Source: CAWANP01 sp963783445 (GTDB lineage: Bacteria; Chloroflexota; Anaerolineae; JAAYZQ01). From it: a stretch of 64,000 nt of DNA. Shown in pieces: positions 30,191 through 41,442 of this stretch (position 1 is the first letter of the stretch; each line of letters starts with the position of its first letter). The notes under the pieces are model-generated. The model was not told the DNA's origin, ran no database searches, and saw nothing but the letters and a program-made list of their open reading frames with translations. The stretch is from positions 372,001-436,000 of the forward strand of contig CAWANP010000019.1 in the NCBI GenBank assembly GCA_963783445.1. Reading direction: 5' to 3'. Made by a program: the position numbers and the translations under genes.

Positions 30191-30905
30191 AGTAATGATC
30201 CATAGAAGTGTGTGTGCCAGGCCCTGCCTTGCCCGTGGCCGGTGTGCCAGCTGCCTGGTTGTGCTGTAGGGCGAGGGCGATGGCCTCGGCGCGGTTGGAG
30301 ACGCCCAGCTTGGACAGGATGTTGCTGACGTGGGCCTTGGCTGTGGAGCGACTCACGACCAGCCGCTCGGCAATCTCTGGGTTGTTGAGGCCCTCTACCA
30401 CCAGGGCCAGGACCTCACGCTCGCGGGGCGTCAGGCCGTAGGATTCGCCAAAATCGCGGGCCTGGACGGCGCCCGGAGATTCGGCCTGTATCAGTGCCTG
30501 GATCGCTTCGGGGGCCAGGGTGGATCGGCCGGCGTGCGCCTCGCGGATGGCGGCTGCCAGGTCCTCGGCCGAGACGTTCTTGAGCAAGTAGCCGATGGCG
30601 CCGGCCTGGAGTGCCTCGCGGACCAGCTCTTTTTCCTGGAAGCTGGTCAAGGCGATGACCTGAGTATCGGGGCACTGCTCGCGGATGAGTCGGGTGGCCT
30701 CGGCTCCTCCCATCTCGGGCATCACCAAGTCCATGAGGATTACATCGGGCCGAGATTGCTGGCACCTGGCCAGCGCCTCGGCGCCACTGCTGGCCTCGCC
30801 TACGAGTTCCAGGTCGGCCCTGACTTTGAGGATGGTGCCTAAACCCCGGCGAACCATCCCATGGTCGTCGACGATCATGACGCGAATGGGGTTGGCAGCG
30901 CTCAT
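30189..30905 (-). CDS. NarL/LuxR-type response regulator
   Basis: 238 residues from the ATG at 30905, with AAGGAG upstream. Receiver: VMIVDDHGMVRRGL, phospho-acceptor in VILMDLVMPEMGG, ALTSF and YLLKNVSAED. Output: LTPREREVLALVVEGLNNPE and VSRSTAKAHVSNILSKLGV. No histidine kinase is beside it, so its partner must be encoded elsewhere. The tail GTPATGKAGPGTHTS is disordered-looking. Confidence 0.92.
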   Translation of the reverse strand: MSAANPIRVMIVDDHGMVRRGLGTILKVRADLELVGEASSGAEALARCQQSRPDVILMDLVMPEMGGAEATRLIREQCPDTQVIALTSFQEKELVREALQAGAIGYLLKNVSAEDLAAAIREAHAGRSTLAPEAIQALIQAESPGAVQARDFGESYGLTPREREVLALVVEGLNNPEIAERLVVSRSTAKAHVSNILSKLGVSNRAEAIALALQHNQAAGTPATGKAGPGTHTSMDHY

Positions 30906-31378
30906 GCGGTCTGCTCCTTTCTCGACCCCGACAAGCAAAAAAGTTCGATGGGCAAGCATATTCTACCCTCTGTCAGCCCTCTTTGTCAATGTCGGCGTTC
31001 AAGCAGGCCAGAGCAGCCGGATTGGCTGTCACAGCCGTCATTGTGGCCAAGATGGATGCCCGCCTGCGCGGGCATGACACAAGATTTCGCTCCTTCTGCC
31101 TCTCATTCCTGCTCATACCGGTGTGCAGGCGGGCACGGCAGCAATCTACGCCCTGCTGCTCACAATAACGCAAACCTATCATTCCTGCGAAGGCGGGAAT
31201 CCATTCTACGCACGCCACTGCGCTCCTGAGTCGTCATTCTCGCCTCTACCGTCGTGAGGGTAGACTATGGCGGGAATGCGTCAATATGGCCTAAATTGGC
31301 TGGTTGTGCAACAGGACGCCCCAGCGGCCTGCCACTGGGGCGTCTCGATCTAGCGGTGCGTCCTTATCTGGGCGGATC
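30906..31378. repeat. Intergenic region with REP-like repeats and a hairpin
   Basis: GGATGCCCGCCTGCGCGGGC (31050 region) and TCATTCCTGCGAAGGCGGGA (about 31178) are short palindrome-bearing repeats of the type scattered through many genomes. GACGCCCCAG (31315-31324) pairs with CTGGGGCGTC (31335-31344), a probable terminator of the next minus-strand gene. No coding sequence is supported. Confidence 0.6.
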
Positions 31379-32782
31379 CTAGCGGGTCCAGGAGATGGCC
31401 CGCTCGCCCAGATGGCTGTACTCCAGGTGCAGGCCGTCCAGCGCGCTGGCGAACATGGGCCTGGGTTGGCTGCCATTGGCCCGCATGACCCACATCTCCC
31501 ATTCTCCGGTTCTGTCGGTCAGGAATGCGAGGTGCTGGCCATCAGGCGACCAGGCGGGCGAGGCGCTGTCAGCGAATGAACCATCGGGCCGCTTGGGGGC
31601 TACGGTCAGCCGCTTCAGGTTGCGGCCGTCGGCGTCGACCACATAGACCTCCCAGTGGTCGTGCTGGCGCCGGACAAAGGCCACGCGCCGGCCGTCGGGC
31701 GACCAGGCCGGGCTCGTGTCCCGGGTATCGTGGGTGATGAGATAAGAGACTTTTCCGTCCAGAGTCTGTATCCGCAGCCCTTCGATGTCGGCAAAGACGA
31801 CCTGATCGCCAACCGGGGACCAGTCAGGCGCGCGGCTGGTCTGGGACTCGGGGGGGCGCGGCTCGTAAAAGTGGCCGTCGGCCAGCCGCACTACGCTCAT
31901 GACCCAGTGCGGGTGGGCGGGGAATGTGAAGCAAAAGCCGCGGAAGCAGAACTCTCTCGGCTCCTGCCGGCCGCCGGTGACCCGGCTGAACAGTACGTCC
32001 TGCCCGCCGGGGGACCAGGAGGTCCAGCGCGGCTCGCTCCAGTCAAAGATGCGGTGTTTGGCTGAACCGTCGGCATTGGCCAGCCACACGCCCCGCGGCT
32101 CGCTCCAGCGGTTGAAGGCGATCTGGCTGCCGTCGGGCGACCAGGTGGGGTCCATGCCGTCCGCGACGCGCTGCAGGCCGGTTCCGTTGACGTTGATGGT
32201 ATAGATGTCGCCACCCATGGTGGTTTGGAAGACGAGCTTGCCGGCCGGTTTGCTGAAGGTTGTCTTCCCAGGCGTTGACGTCTTGAGCGCAGGTGTGGCC
32301 TCCGTGGATGGCGATGGAATGGAAAGGGAGACCCCATCGCCCTTGATCTCCAGGAGGTAGTAGCTGGGGGCCTGCTTCTGGCCTTCGTGCTCGACGATGA
32401 TATAGTACGCACCCTCGTCGTGGAAGCTGCCCGTCCAGATCTGGGTAGCACTCCCGGAGCGGAGGGACGAGCCACGCCCGACCGGCTCGAGCGCATCACC
32501 ATCGCTCCAGCGGCGGATTCCGTCGGGCGTGTAGAGGCCAAAGCTGGCGCCCTCGGGCGGCTCGGTCTGCAACCTAATTTCGATGGGGGAACCGTCGCCG
32601 GCATAGTAAAAGCCGTACCAATGCTCCTGTCCTGGATTGATGGCCTTCCAGTCGGCGGATGGCGCCTGGGCGTCAGCGGGCCCCGACCCGGTAGCCATCG
32701 CCGCCATTGGCAGCGCGATGCTTATCAGGAGCCACAGGGTCAGTCCGACGAACCCAGCGGCTGCTTGTCTACTCTTTCTCAT
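31379..32782 (-). CDS. Exported TolB-like beta-propeller (PD40/WD40-like repeats)
   Basis: 467 residues from the ATG at 32782 (MRKSRQAAAGF; GGGAG ribosome site). Signal peptide to about residue 31. A beta-rich domain follows with WYGFYYAGDGSPIEIRL, resembling pre-peptidase-type domains. From about residue 190 there are repeated blades of the form DPTWSPDGSQIAF, PAWSPDGRRVAF and PAWSPDGQHLAF, the PD40 signature. Probably a secreted or surface protein that binds a partner; no catalytic residues are evident. Confidence 0.82.
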   Translation of the reverse strand: MRKSRQAAAGFVGLTLWLLISIALPMAAMATGSGPADAQAPSADWKAINPGQEHWYGFYYAGDGSPIEIRLQTEPPEGASFGLYTPDGIRRWSDGDALEPVGRGSSLRSGSATQIWTGSFHDEGAYYIIVEHEGQKQAPSYYLLEIKGDGVSLSIPSPSTEATPALKTSTPGKTTFSKPAGKLVFQTTMGGDIYTINVNGTGLQRVADGMDPTWSPDGSQIAFNRWSEPRGVWLANADGSAKHRIFDWSEPRWTSWSPGGQDVLFSRVTGGRQEPREFCFRGFCFTFPAHPHWVMSVVRLADGHFYEPRPPESQTSRAPDWSPVGDQVVFADIEGLRIQTLDGKVSYLITHDTRDTSPAWSPDGRRVAFVRRQHDHWEVYVVDADGRNLKRLTVAPKRPDGSFADSASPAWSPDGQHLAFLTDRTGEWEMWVMRANGSQPRPMFASALDGLHLEYSHLGERAISWTR

Positions 32783-32919
32783 GCTTTTCTCCCTTTCCCT
32801 CACTACTTTCAACGATTTCTTGCGGCAACCAGGGCGCCCAAGTACTGGCAGAGTCTGGCGCTCGGGTGGCTATCGCTTTGTTGCGCAAGAGCCCTAGTGC
32901 ACCCACCATCGGCTCCGCG

Positions 32920-32967
32920 TGGACCACAGTCCACGCTCTGGCGCCAGATGCGCTGGACTGTGGTCCA
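32920..32967. promoter_or_regulatory. Inverted repeat between adaptor and propeller genes
   Basis: TGGACCACAGTCCA (32920-32933) and its exact complement TGGACTGTGGTCCA (32954-32967), separated by 20 bp. Each arm is itself partly palindromic. Without a U-run it may be an operator or a transcript-end structure. Confidence 0.5.
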
Positions 32968-33017
32968 GCGTGAGCAAGTTCCGTTGAGCAAGTCGCCGTC
33001 TCTCTGTCCTGCTACTA

Positions 33018-34487
33018 CTACTCTGGCTCGATGATGACGGTGGCGGTCATGTTCCAGCGCAGGCGGTCATCGTATTCGTCGGGCTGGATGATCACGGTGT
33101 AGGTGATGTCGCCCATTTTGTTCTCGCCGATTTCCTTGATGCGAATGACGGTCCCGGGCAGCTCCAGATCTGGGATGGCGTCAAAGTTAATGGTAGCGGC
33201 GTCGCCTTCATTGACGCGGACAATGTTAAGCTCTGTCAGGTCATCTGTCTCGATCTGCCAGGCCGATAGGTCGGCCAGGGTAGCGATAGGCACTCCCGGT
33301 CCCACCTGCTCGCCTACTTTCGCGTCCAGTGAGGCCACCGAGCCGGCAAAGGGCGCCCTGAGTTCCATATCGGCCAGGGCTGCTTCCGCCTGGGCCAAGG
33401 CGGCCTCGGCGGCAGCTACTTCGGCCTCGACGCCGCCAATGGTCTCGGGCCGGGCGCCGGCTTCCAGTAGTTCAAGCTGGGCCTGCGCGCGGCGGATATC
33501 GGCCTGTGCTGCAGCCATGTCGGCTGCCCTGGCGGGCGCAAGCAGTGCATCGAGCTGCGCTTGGGCCTGGTTGATGCCGGCCAGCACGCTGTCCATGTCG
33601 GCCGCTCGAGCCGGCGCTTTCAGTGCCTCCAACTGCGCCTGGGCCTGGTCGATGCCCGACCTGGCCGCGGCGACGTCTGCAGCGGTGGCCCGATTCTGGA
33701 TAGCCGCCAGGCGGGCTGTGGCCGCTTCGTAGGCGTTGGTTGCCTGCTCCAGTTGCAGAGACTCGGGCCGGGCCTGGATCTGCGGGTCGAATTTCACTGG
33801 GTCATAGGCTGCCTGGGCTTGGGCCACCGCGGCTTCGGCGTTGGCCAGGTCGGCCCGGGCGGCCACCAACTCTTCTTCACCGGGCCCTTCCAGCACCTTC
33901 TGCAGGGAGGCTCGGGCGCCGTCCAAGGCTGCTTCTGCAGCTTGAATCTCTTCCGGCCGGGCTCCTTCCTCCAGGCGGGAGAACTGCGCCTGGGCGGCAT
34001 CGACCGCCGCCTGGGCGGCCGCAATTTCTTCCGGCCGGGATCCCTCCTCGAGGCGCGTGAGCTGGGATTGAGCGGCGTCGATGGCTGCCTGGGCTGCTGC
34101 GATCTCTTCCGGGCGCGCGCCAGCCTGGATCTCGGCCAGGGCGTTCTGGGCGCGCAGCAATTGCGCTTCTGCCTGGGCGACTGCCGCAGCCTGCCGGGCA
34201 GCATCGAGCCTCACCAGCAAGTCGCCTGCTGCGACGGCATCACCTTCTGCCACTGGCACTTCAGCAACAATGCCGCCCGTGGGCAGGCTCAGCCTGGCGT
34301 ACTGGGCCGGGACGACAACGGCGTCCGATACCACTTCACTGCTGGCCTTGATCGGGGCCAGTTGCTCCGAGGCTACCTCTGGTGTCGCTGTTTCGGTGGC
34401 AGCTCCTGGGCCCAGACGGCTGAAGAGCAGGTAGCCCACCCCTGCCACGACCGCGATGATTACGATGGCGATTACGACCTTCTTCAT
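33018..34487 (-). CDS. Periplasmic adaptor (membrane fusion protein) of a MacAB-type system
   Basis: 489 residues. One N-terminal helix (KVVIAIVIIAVVAGVGYLLF) anchors it. The lipoyl half-motif EVPVAEGDAVAAGDLLVRLD comes before a very long alpha-hairpin (about residues 95-340) rich in Ala, Gln and Glu, then the second half LRAPFAGSVASLDAKVGEQV and a beta-barrel with ATINFDAIPDLELPGTVIRI. The hairpin contains repeats of RPEEIAAAQAA followed by RLEEG. Together with the FtsX-type permease and ATPase upstream (same strand) it would form an export or lipoprotein-handling complex. Confidence 0.87.
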   Translation of the reverse strand: MKKVVIAIVIIAVVAGVGYLLFSRLGPGAATETATPEVASEQLAPIKASSEVVSDAVVVPAQYARLSLPTGGIVAEVPVAEGDAVAAGDLLVRLDAARQAAAVAQAEAQLLRAQNALAEIQAGARPEEIAAAQAAIDAAQSQLTRLEEGSRPEEIAAAQAAVDAAQAQFSRLEEGARPEEIQAAEAALDGARASLQKVLEGPGEEELVAARADLANAEAAVAQAQAAYDPVKFDPQIQARPESLQLEQATNAYEAATARLAAIQNRATAADVAAARSGIDQAQAQLEALKAPARAADMDSVLAGINQAQAQLDALLAPARAADMAAAQADIRRAQAQLELLEAGARPETIGGVEAEVAAAEAALAQAEAALADMELRAPFAGSVASLDAKVGEQVGPGVPIATLADLSAWQIETDDLTELNIVRVNEGDAATINFDAIPDLELPGTVIRIKEIGENKMGDITYTVIIQPDEYDDRLRWNMTATVIIEPE

Positions 34488-34611
34488 CCTCTACCTCCCA
34501 AATGTCACAAGTGCGAGACAATATATTTGCTTTCTTTCGAGCAAGCTGGTGTCATTCTAGACGAATTCCACAGCACCGACTGTAGTCCAAGTTACGTACA
34601 GTTTTTGTATA

Positions 34612-37066
34612 CTATTCGTACGCCAATACCTCGCGTACAGTGACCCTGGAGGCGTTCCGTGCGGGCCAGAAACTTGCCAGCGCGGACAGCACAAAGGCGA
34701 TGATGAGCCAGGTCACGGTCCCACCGACGGAAAAGGTATAGTTCAACTCGGCTTCCAGGATCGAATACCCGACCGCGTTGCTGAGGGCCTTGCTCAGAGG
34801 CCAGGCGACCAGAATCGATATGAGCCAGCTCAAGAGGCCGATGAGGACGCCCTCGACGATGACGACCTGCAGCACCGCGCCATCGGAGGCGCCGATGGCG
34901 CGCATGACGCCGATCTCGCGGATCCGTTCCAGCACATTCAGGCTCATGGTGCCCATCAGGCCAATTCCGCCCACGACGGCCAGCAGGATGGCCATGATCA
35001 GCAAGAAGACAACGAGCACGTTGAACTGGGTCTCAACCTGGCCGCTTTCCCTGGCCCTGGTCATGGTCGAGTTGACATTGAGGCCGATGCCCTCAAAGTG
35101 CTCCTCTAGCGCCTTTTCCAGGCGAGCCTGGTACGCTGCGTCGTGGCCCTCGCTCTGCACGAATACGACGCCGGCCCGTCCCGCGCCGCCCACCAGTTGA
35201 GCAAAGTAGTCAAAGTTCACGTAGCCCATGGGAAAGGGCATGCCCTTCATGATGCCCACCACGCGCCATTTGCTGTCCTCCCCCTCGATGGCGAGTTCCA
35301 CCTCGTCCCCGAGCTTGATGTCGGGCTCGTCCTTGAGCATGAAGGTATTGAGGACGATGGCGTTTTCGTCCTCTGGCAGCAGCCAACGTCCTTCTACCAG
35401 GGTCGGCACGATCAAGTCGCTGTCCATCTTGGGGGCGCGGATGCCCATTGTTTCGCCCTCGGTGCCATCAAGCCGCTTGCGGCGCGCCGTAGTGAAACGC
35501 CATGCCTCGGCTTTGGTGACGCCAGGGACCTCCAGCGCCTCGCGCTCGAGCTGGTCGATGCGATAGCCCCGGTTGAAGGTGACATAGACGTCATAGTCAA
35601 TCAGGTCGAACCAACTATCGAGGGTGGTGAGCAGTGAAGCACGCACGCTAAAGACGGCGATAAAGATGGCCCCGCCCAGGACCAGGGTCGTCAGCGTGAG
35701 CGCCAGCCGTCCCTTTCTGCGGAAGGTATTTCGTATCGACAGCAGCATGGGGCGGGAAAGGCCCCGTACCCGCTCCAGAAGCCGGTCCAGGATGCCCTGT
35801 CCAAACTCGACGCTGCTCAGCCCATAGTCGCTCATGGCCTTGGCCGCGCTGGTGCGCACGCCAGAAAGGATGGGATAGATCGCAGCCAGGGCGGGTACGA
35901 CCAGCCCAACGGCGATCTCCAGGGCAAGCACCTGGGGTGGGATCTCGGCGCTGGCGATGTCAAAATTGATAAAGCCGGCCATATAGGCGGTCATAGCGTG
36001 GCCGGCCAGCGCACCCAGGGGTACAGCGATGACCAGCGCCACCAGCCCGTAGAGCAGGACCATGGCATAGTAGACGCCCATAATCTGGCTTACCCTGCCG
36101 CCGATGGCCTTCATGATGCCGATCTGCCGCACCTGTTGGGTCAACAGTGCCTGCAGCGTGTTGAACACGAGAAAGCCGCTCACCAGCAGCGACAGCATGC
36201 CCATGGCGCCCATCAGCAGGGTGATGGGTTGCACAACTTCGTCGGCCGGATGCTTGCCCGGCTTGGGGACCCAGGTAAAATAGACGGTCCTGCCACTGCG
36301 TTCGACCTTGTCCCGAACCAGTTGGGCGACATCGTTGATGTGCTGTTCGTCGCCCTTGCCCTGGGCGACGATGAAGTTCAGTTCGTCAAAGTTGCGCGAC
36401 ACGCCAAACCAGTCCAGGGTGTTGGGGTGGATGTAGCCGGTTCCCTGGCCCACCCAGGCGGCCGCCATTTTCGTGCTGTCGTGGATGATGCCGGCGATGC
36501 GCAGTTCGCGCAGCTTGCCGTTGGGCGCCTCGACAGTGATCAGATCGCCGACGTCGACGCCCATCCACTCCAGGGATGCTCGCTCGAGGAGTATCTGCTG
36601 TTCGGGCGGAGGAAACTCGCCCTGCTCCGGCGAGATATGGTAGATGCGAATGTCGTCATAGTCGAGATAGGAGACGATCTCGAGGCTGCGCCAGCGGTTC
36701 GCTTCCAGCCCGGGCTGCGCTGGCGCTTGCTGCTGCGCCTCTGTCCCATTGCCTGATTCCGAAGTGCGGTGAAGCTCCATGGGGCCGTTTTTGAAGCGCA
36801 CGCTGAAGGTTCGCCGGGCATCGGCTTCCTCCACCTCGGGCATGTTGCGTACCGTGTAGAGCAGTTCGTCGTCAAAGGGCCCGGTGAAGAGAGAGGCGCT
36901 GGCCGGATTCACCGCCGCCCAGCTCGAATTCAGCTCGCGGCCAAAGATGACCTGCGTGCTGGCTACCATGCCCACGGCAAAGACGCCAACCCCGATAGAG
37001 AGGACGACGAGCAGGGTGCGGGTCTTGTTGCCCCACAGGTCGCGTATGACCTTGCGCCAGCGCGGG

Positions 37067-37074
<8 letters not shown>
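34612..37074 (-). CDS. ABC transporter permease with two FtsX domains (MacB/LolE-like)
   Basis: 820 residues. Start MLSPRWRKVIRDLWGNKTRT, first helix at about 17-40, a large extracytoplasmic MacB-PCD domain, then FtsX bundles near residues 265-400 and 680-815, each with three to four helices (TQQVRQIGIMKAIGGR and LERIREIGVMRAIGAS are the paired coupling motifs). The start overlaps the ATPase stop by 8 bp. Mechanotransmission-type ABC exporters of this kind move lipoproteins, peptides or antibiotics; the cargo is unknown. Confidence 0.9.
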
Positions 37075-38236
<1,162 letters not shown>

Positions 38237-38291
38237 CAGTACCTCCCCAGCAAGACGGTTTTCATCTGCTTCAATCTTGCAGAGCCAGCGA

Positions 38292-38313
38292 TGTGAGACA
38301 GAACCATCTCACA
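38292..38313. promoter_or_regulatory. CRP/FNR-like dyad upstream of the ABC operon
   Basis: TGTGAGA, eight bases, TCTCACA, located 56-77 bp upstream of the ATPase start. The arms resemble half-sites bound by CRP-family factors, but no such regulator gene is in the window. Confidence 0.45.
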
Positions 38314-38588
38314 CTTGGCGAAAACCATCACCGATGTGACCGATTCAACGTAATCTGAAGGGCATCGCCCGCAGCCGAGCCTGTCCCACCGCGCGATCAC
38401 CTACGAATGATACCATGGTCCTTGGGACTTTGGAGGACCTGACTCTCCCGGTAACCTGACATTTCCATGCCTTGGCGGGCGTGTCTCATACTCTATATAC
38501 GCCATGCTGCAAAGAGGGTTGCCTGCTGGCGGCAGGGAACCCATGCAGAATGGGCCAGGGTCAGTATACAATGGAACGGCAATTGGTG

Positions 38589-38634
38589 CAATGGCCAGAT
38601 GGGGGATTTCACGATTGGCCAACTGGCCAATCTT
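38589..38634. repeat. Dispersed GGCCA/TGGCC element, copy 3
   Basis: ATGGCCAGATGGGGGATTTC followed by GATTGGCCAACTGGCCAATC, an almost perfect hairpin, and then TT. Same architecture as the copies near 13.6 and 30.15 kb. Confidence 0.75.
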
Positions 38635-38822
38635 CAGCAGGCGAGCGCCAGTGAAAGAGAGACCTCGAAAGCGAGCGATCCAGGTCTGGATGTGGACCTG
38701 AATCCCGCGCCTTCGAGGTCAAGGAAGGAGAGACAATGCTTGGCAACCGAAGGTGTTCTGCGTGTGCTCGCCAGGCCTCCAAGCTGTCTGGCCCTATTAT
38801 ACTGCAGGCGTCGCCCCAGCGC

Positions 38823-38866
38823 ATTGGCCATCTGGCGGATCTGATATTGGCCAGGTGGCCAGTTTT
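38823..38866. repeat. Dispersed GGCCA/TGGCC element, copy 4
   Basis: ATTGGCCATCTGGCGGATCT followed by ATTGGCCAGGTGGCCAGTTTTT, with the strongest T-run of the four. Lies 48 bp from the end of the DUF3052 gene. Confidence 0.75.
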
Positions 38867-38914
38867 TCTGCCGGTACAGGCGGGCAAGGGGGACGGGGAT
38901 CAAGCAGGTTAAGG

Positions 38915-39699
38915 CTAGGACCTGGTCTTGCGCTGGCTGAAGCGCAGGCCGGACCAGGTCGCGTCGATGGCCGCAACCTTAAAGTCAACGAGACCGGCGG
39001 CCAGGCCGGTCTCACGTACGACGGTCTGGGACAGGTCGGAGACGACGCCCGATGCCTTCTTGGGCCAGATGATCCACAGCCCGCCCTTGCTCGCAGCCGG
39101 GACCATCTCTTCAAGGTGAGCCTTCAGATCCGTGCTCGGGAAGCCGGGAACCACAAGGTCACCGCACTGGTGGCGCCGGCTTTTCGGGTCACGGTGACCC
39201 CTTCCGGCAGATCGCTGAGGGTCTCCTCAAATCCCTCTGGCGCTCCGATCAGAGCGACCGAAGAGTTGGGCTTGATGCCCAGCTTTTTGGGGAGCGGTGT
39301 CCCCGCATAGCCGGCCATGGTGGATGCCGGCACAACGGGATCGGTGGGTCGGTTCTCGATGGCGGACGGCAGCGCATCGCCGATGTCATCCCAGGTCGCA
39401 TAGACCGCGTCAGGCAGAAGCTCCTGGACGCGGGCGATCTTTGCCGGTTGGCCGCCAACAAAGACGAGCGGGACATAGCGCGTGGACTTGAACTTGCGCA
39501 GGTTGAGGCCCAGATCCCGCCCCTGGGATGGTACCCGGCTGAGGTCAATGAGCACGGCATCGGGAGGGTCCTCTCGCAGGGAGCGCAAGCCCGCGGCCGA
39601 GAGCGATTCAGCGTCGACGGCATACCCCGCGGCCCGGAGTAGGGCTGCCGTTTCCTGTGCCTCGTCAGCCTTCCAGTGGATCAGGCGGATTCGCTGCAT
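38915..39699 (-). CDS. Receiver-like / DUF3052 fusion protein, frame-interrupted
   Basis: About 261 residues after restoring one missing base near 39155. Residues 1-115 look like a receiver-type Rossmann domain (HWKADEAQETAALLRAAGYA; DAVLIDLSRVPSQGRDLG). It has one acidic residue where classical receivers have their phosphorylated Asp, but the N-terminal acidic pair is absent. Residues about 128-261 match DUF3052 (PLPKKLGIKPNSSVALIGAP; LWIIWPKKASGVVSDL; DFKVAAIDATWSGLRF). DUF3052 function is not known. The start has a good GGAGGG site. Confidence 0.75.
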
Positions 39700-39709
39700 G
39701 GTACCCTCC

Positions 39710-40498
39710 TCAGCCGGATTTTCTGGCTCGCACGATCAGAAAGTAGGCGACAACCTGGGCGTCCTGCAGGTTGGGATGCTGCCGAACAAGCGCATTGCTG
39801 GGCCTGGGCTCGCCGAGCCGCTCTAGACTGAAGCCAGTATCGATGAGCAGGTTCAGCCACTGGCTCAGGGTGCGGGTAAAGCGCGGCGTCCTGAACAGGG
39901 GCAGTCCCGCGGTTTCTTTCTCTGGCGCGGCGCTAAAGATCCACTCGCTAACGTCGCCCTCCAGGTTTTGGAAGTAGTTGCCAACCTCGATGGCGTAGGT
40001 CCTGCCAGAATCATCGCGCAGGTTGCGGCGGTGGGGCGTGTCAAAGCAGGGGTGGGTGATGGAGAACTGGAGGAATCCGCCGGGTTTCAGGATGCGGTAT
40101 GCCTCGGCGATTACAAAGCCGGTTTCGGGGATATCCATGAGGCTCATGAACGCAGTGGCAAAATCAAAGACCCCGTCAGGGAAGGGCAGCTCCACGGCGC
40201 TGGCGACGCTGTAGCCGATGCCCAGCGGTTCCTGTAACTCGGCCCGATGGGCGTGGCTGACAAAGACGCTGGCAATGTCGATGGCGGTTAACCGTGCCCC
40301 TTGCTGGGCCAGTTGCCTGGCGTTGTACCCTTCGCCGCAGCCGATATCCAGCCCGCGCTGCCTGGCCACGCCGGGCAGCAGGTCCAAGAAGGCGGGCGTG
40401 TTCAGGTGATCGCGGTAGGTGTCATAGCCTGCCCTGGAGAGCCGGGTCCAGGCCCCGGCGTTGGCATTCCAGTAGCGACCGACCTCCTTGTGATCCAT
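39710..40498 (-). CDS. Class I SAM-dependent methyltransferase
   Basis: 262 residues from the ATG at 40498, preceded by GGAG. SAM-binding motif I GLDIGCGEGYNARQLA, acidic motif II TAIDIASVFV, motif IV VFDFATAFMSLMDIP and a catalytic-region motif LKPGGFLQFSITHPC. Similar to methyltransferases acting on small molecules; substrate unknown. Separated by 10 bp from the receiver/DUF3052 gene and probably co-transcribed with it. Confidence 0.88.
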   Translation of the reverse strand: MDHKEVGRYWNANAGAWTRLSRAGYDTYRDHLNTPAFLDLLPGVARQRGLDIGCGEGYNARQLAQQGARLTAIDIASVFVSHAHRAELQEPLGIGYSVASAVELPFPDGVFDFATAFMSLMDIPETGFVIAEAYRILKPGGFLQFSITHPCFDTPHRRNLRDDSGRTYAIEVGNYFQNLEGDVSEWIFSAAPEKETAGLPLFRTPRFTRTLSQWLNLLIDTGFSLERLGEPRPSNALVRQHPNLQDAQVVAYFLIVRARKSG

Positions 40499-40736
40499 CG
40501 CAGACTCCTTGTTCCAGACCACGCGAATCGCCGGGTATCCAGCGGCGCTTTGGCTACCATGATTATACCATGCTTGGAGACAGAGAGCAAAGCCCAGTAC
40601 GAATCTCCAGGAAATTTGGATTTGCTGAGGGAGCAGAGCTGAGGTACAATGTTGAACAGCCCTGCAAAGAACCCCTGCGGGCGAACCTGTGCAGAATTAT
40701 CCCGAGGCTCAATCCATTGAGGTGTGGTGAGTACCT

Positions 40737-41363
40737 ATGGCGAAGAATGTACTGGACCTATATCAGCAGCATTTTGTTGGCAAGAGCGATGAAAGGCTTG
40801 AGCTCTTTGTTTTGCTCGCAGACCATTTTGCACTGCGGAGCGCACTCTATCCGGGAAGCTTTACGCATCTGACGCCATCCTTTGTCTTTCCAATCGCTTG
40901 TTTCGTCGATACGGATCGGAGAGCTGCGCGCTTTTTCCAAGATCCTTCCGTTCTGAACTTTGTGAAACAACGCAGACGTTACGATGAAGAGCCAGTGGTA
41001 CGATTTCACCATTCAGATTACTCGCAGGGTTTCGACGAAGATGACGGTAGCTTCGACCTCCTGATCTCTCAGTATGCGGGATTTGTATCCCAGGAGTGCA
41101 AGAGGTATCTCAGGTTTAACGGTTACCTCTTGGCGAACAACAGTCATGGCGACGCAGGCATGGCCTCAATTGACCCAGACTATCAACTTGTGGCGATAAT
41201 CAATCGCCGTGGAGAAAGGTATCGTCTTTCAGAGAAGGATCTTGGATCGTATTTTGTTCCAAAGAAGGAGATCGACATCACAAGGGAGTATTTGGAGCGA
41301 ACAAAGCGGGGAGTTGGGTATAAGAAGACTTCGTTTTCGTATGTTTTCCAGAGAATTCGTTAG
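40737..41363 (+). CDS. Methyltransferase-like protein of unknown function
   Basis: 208 residues, the only plus-strand gene in the left two-thirds of the window. The N-terminal part VLLADHFALRSALYPGSFTH leads to a probable SAM site CFVDTDRRAARFFQ, then HSDYSQGF, SFDLLISQYAGFV and LRFNGYLLANNSHGD. These follow the order of class I methyltransferase motifs but lack the glycine-rich loop in its usual form. I do not recognise a named family. Upstream 214 bp and downstream 80 bp are empty. Confidence 0.65.
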   Translation: MAKNVLDLYQQHFVGKSDERLELFVLLADHFALRSALYPGSFTHLTPSFVFPIACFVDTDRRAARFFQDPSVLNFVKQRRRYDEEPVVRFHHSDYSQGFDEDDGSFDLLISQYAGFVSQECKRYLRFNGYLLANNSHGDAGMASIDPDYQLVAIINRRGERYRLSEKDLGSYFVPKKEIDITREYLERTKRGVGYKKTSFSYVFQRIR

Positions 41364-41442
41364 CCCGTGAGAACAGAACTCCAATTCTCCGGATTGAACC
41401 GGAATTCCTGCAACCCCCGACTCTGCTGCCGATCTGTACGCA

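Larger units (their letters stand above)
38237..38914. other. Long intergenic region with operator-like dyad and two dispersed repeats
   Basis: No credible gene in about 680 bp. It holds the upstream region of the ABC operon (dyad at 38292-38313) and two copies of the GGCCA/TGGCC element. It may hold promoters for nothing else, as the next gene to the right also reads leftward and ends here. Confidence 0.55.

Noticed and set aside
38401..38900. Small open frames in the long intergenic region
   Set aside because: They run through the dispersed repeats on both strands, overlap each other and have no ribosome sites.
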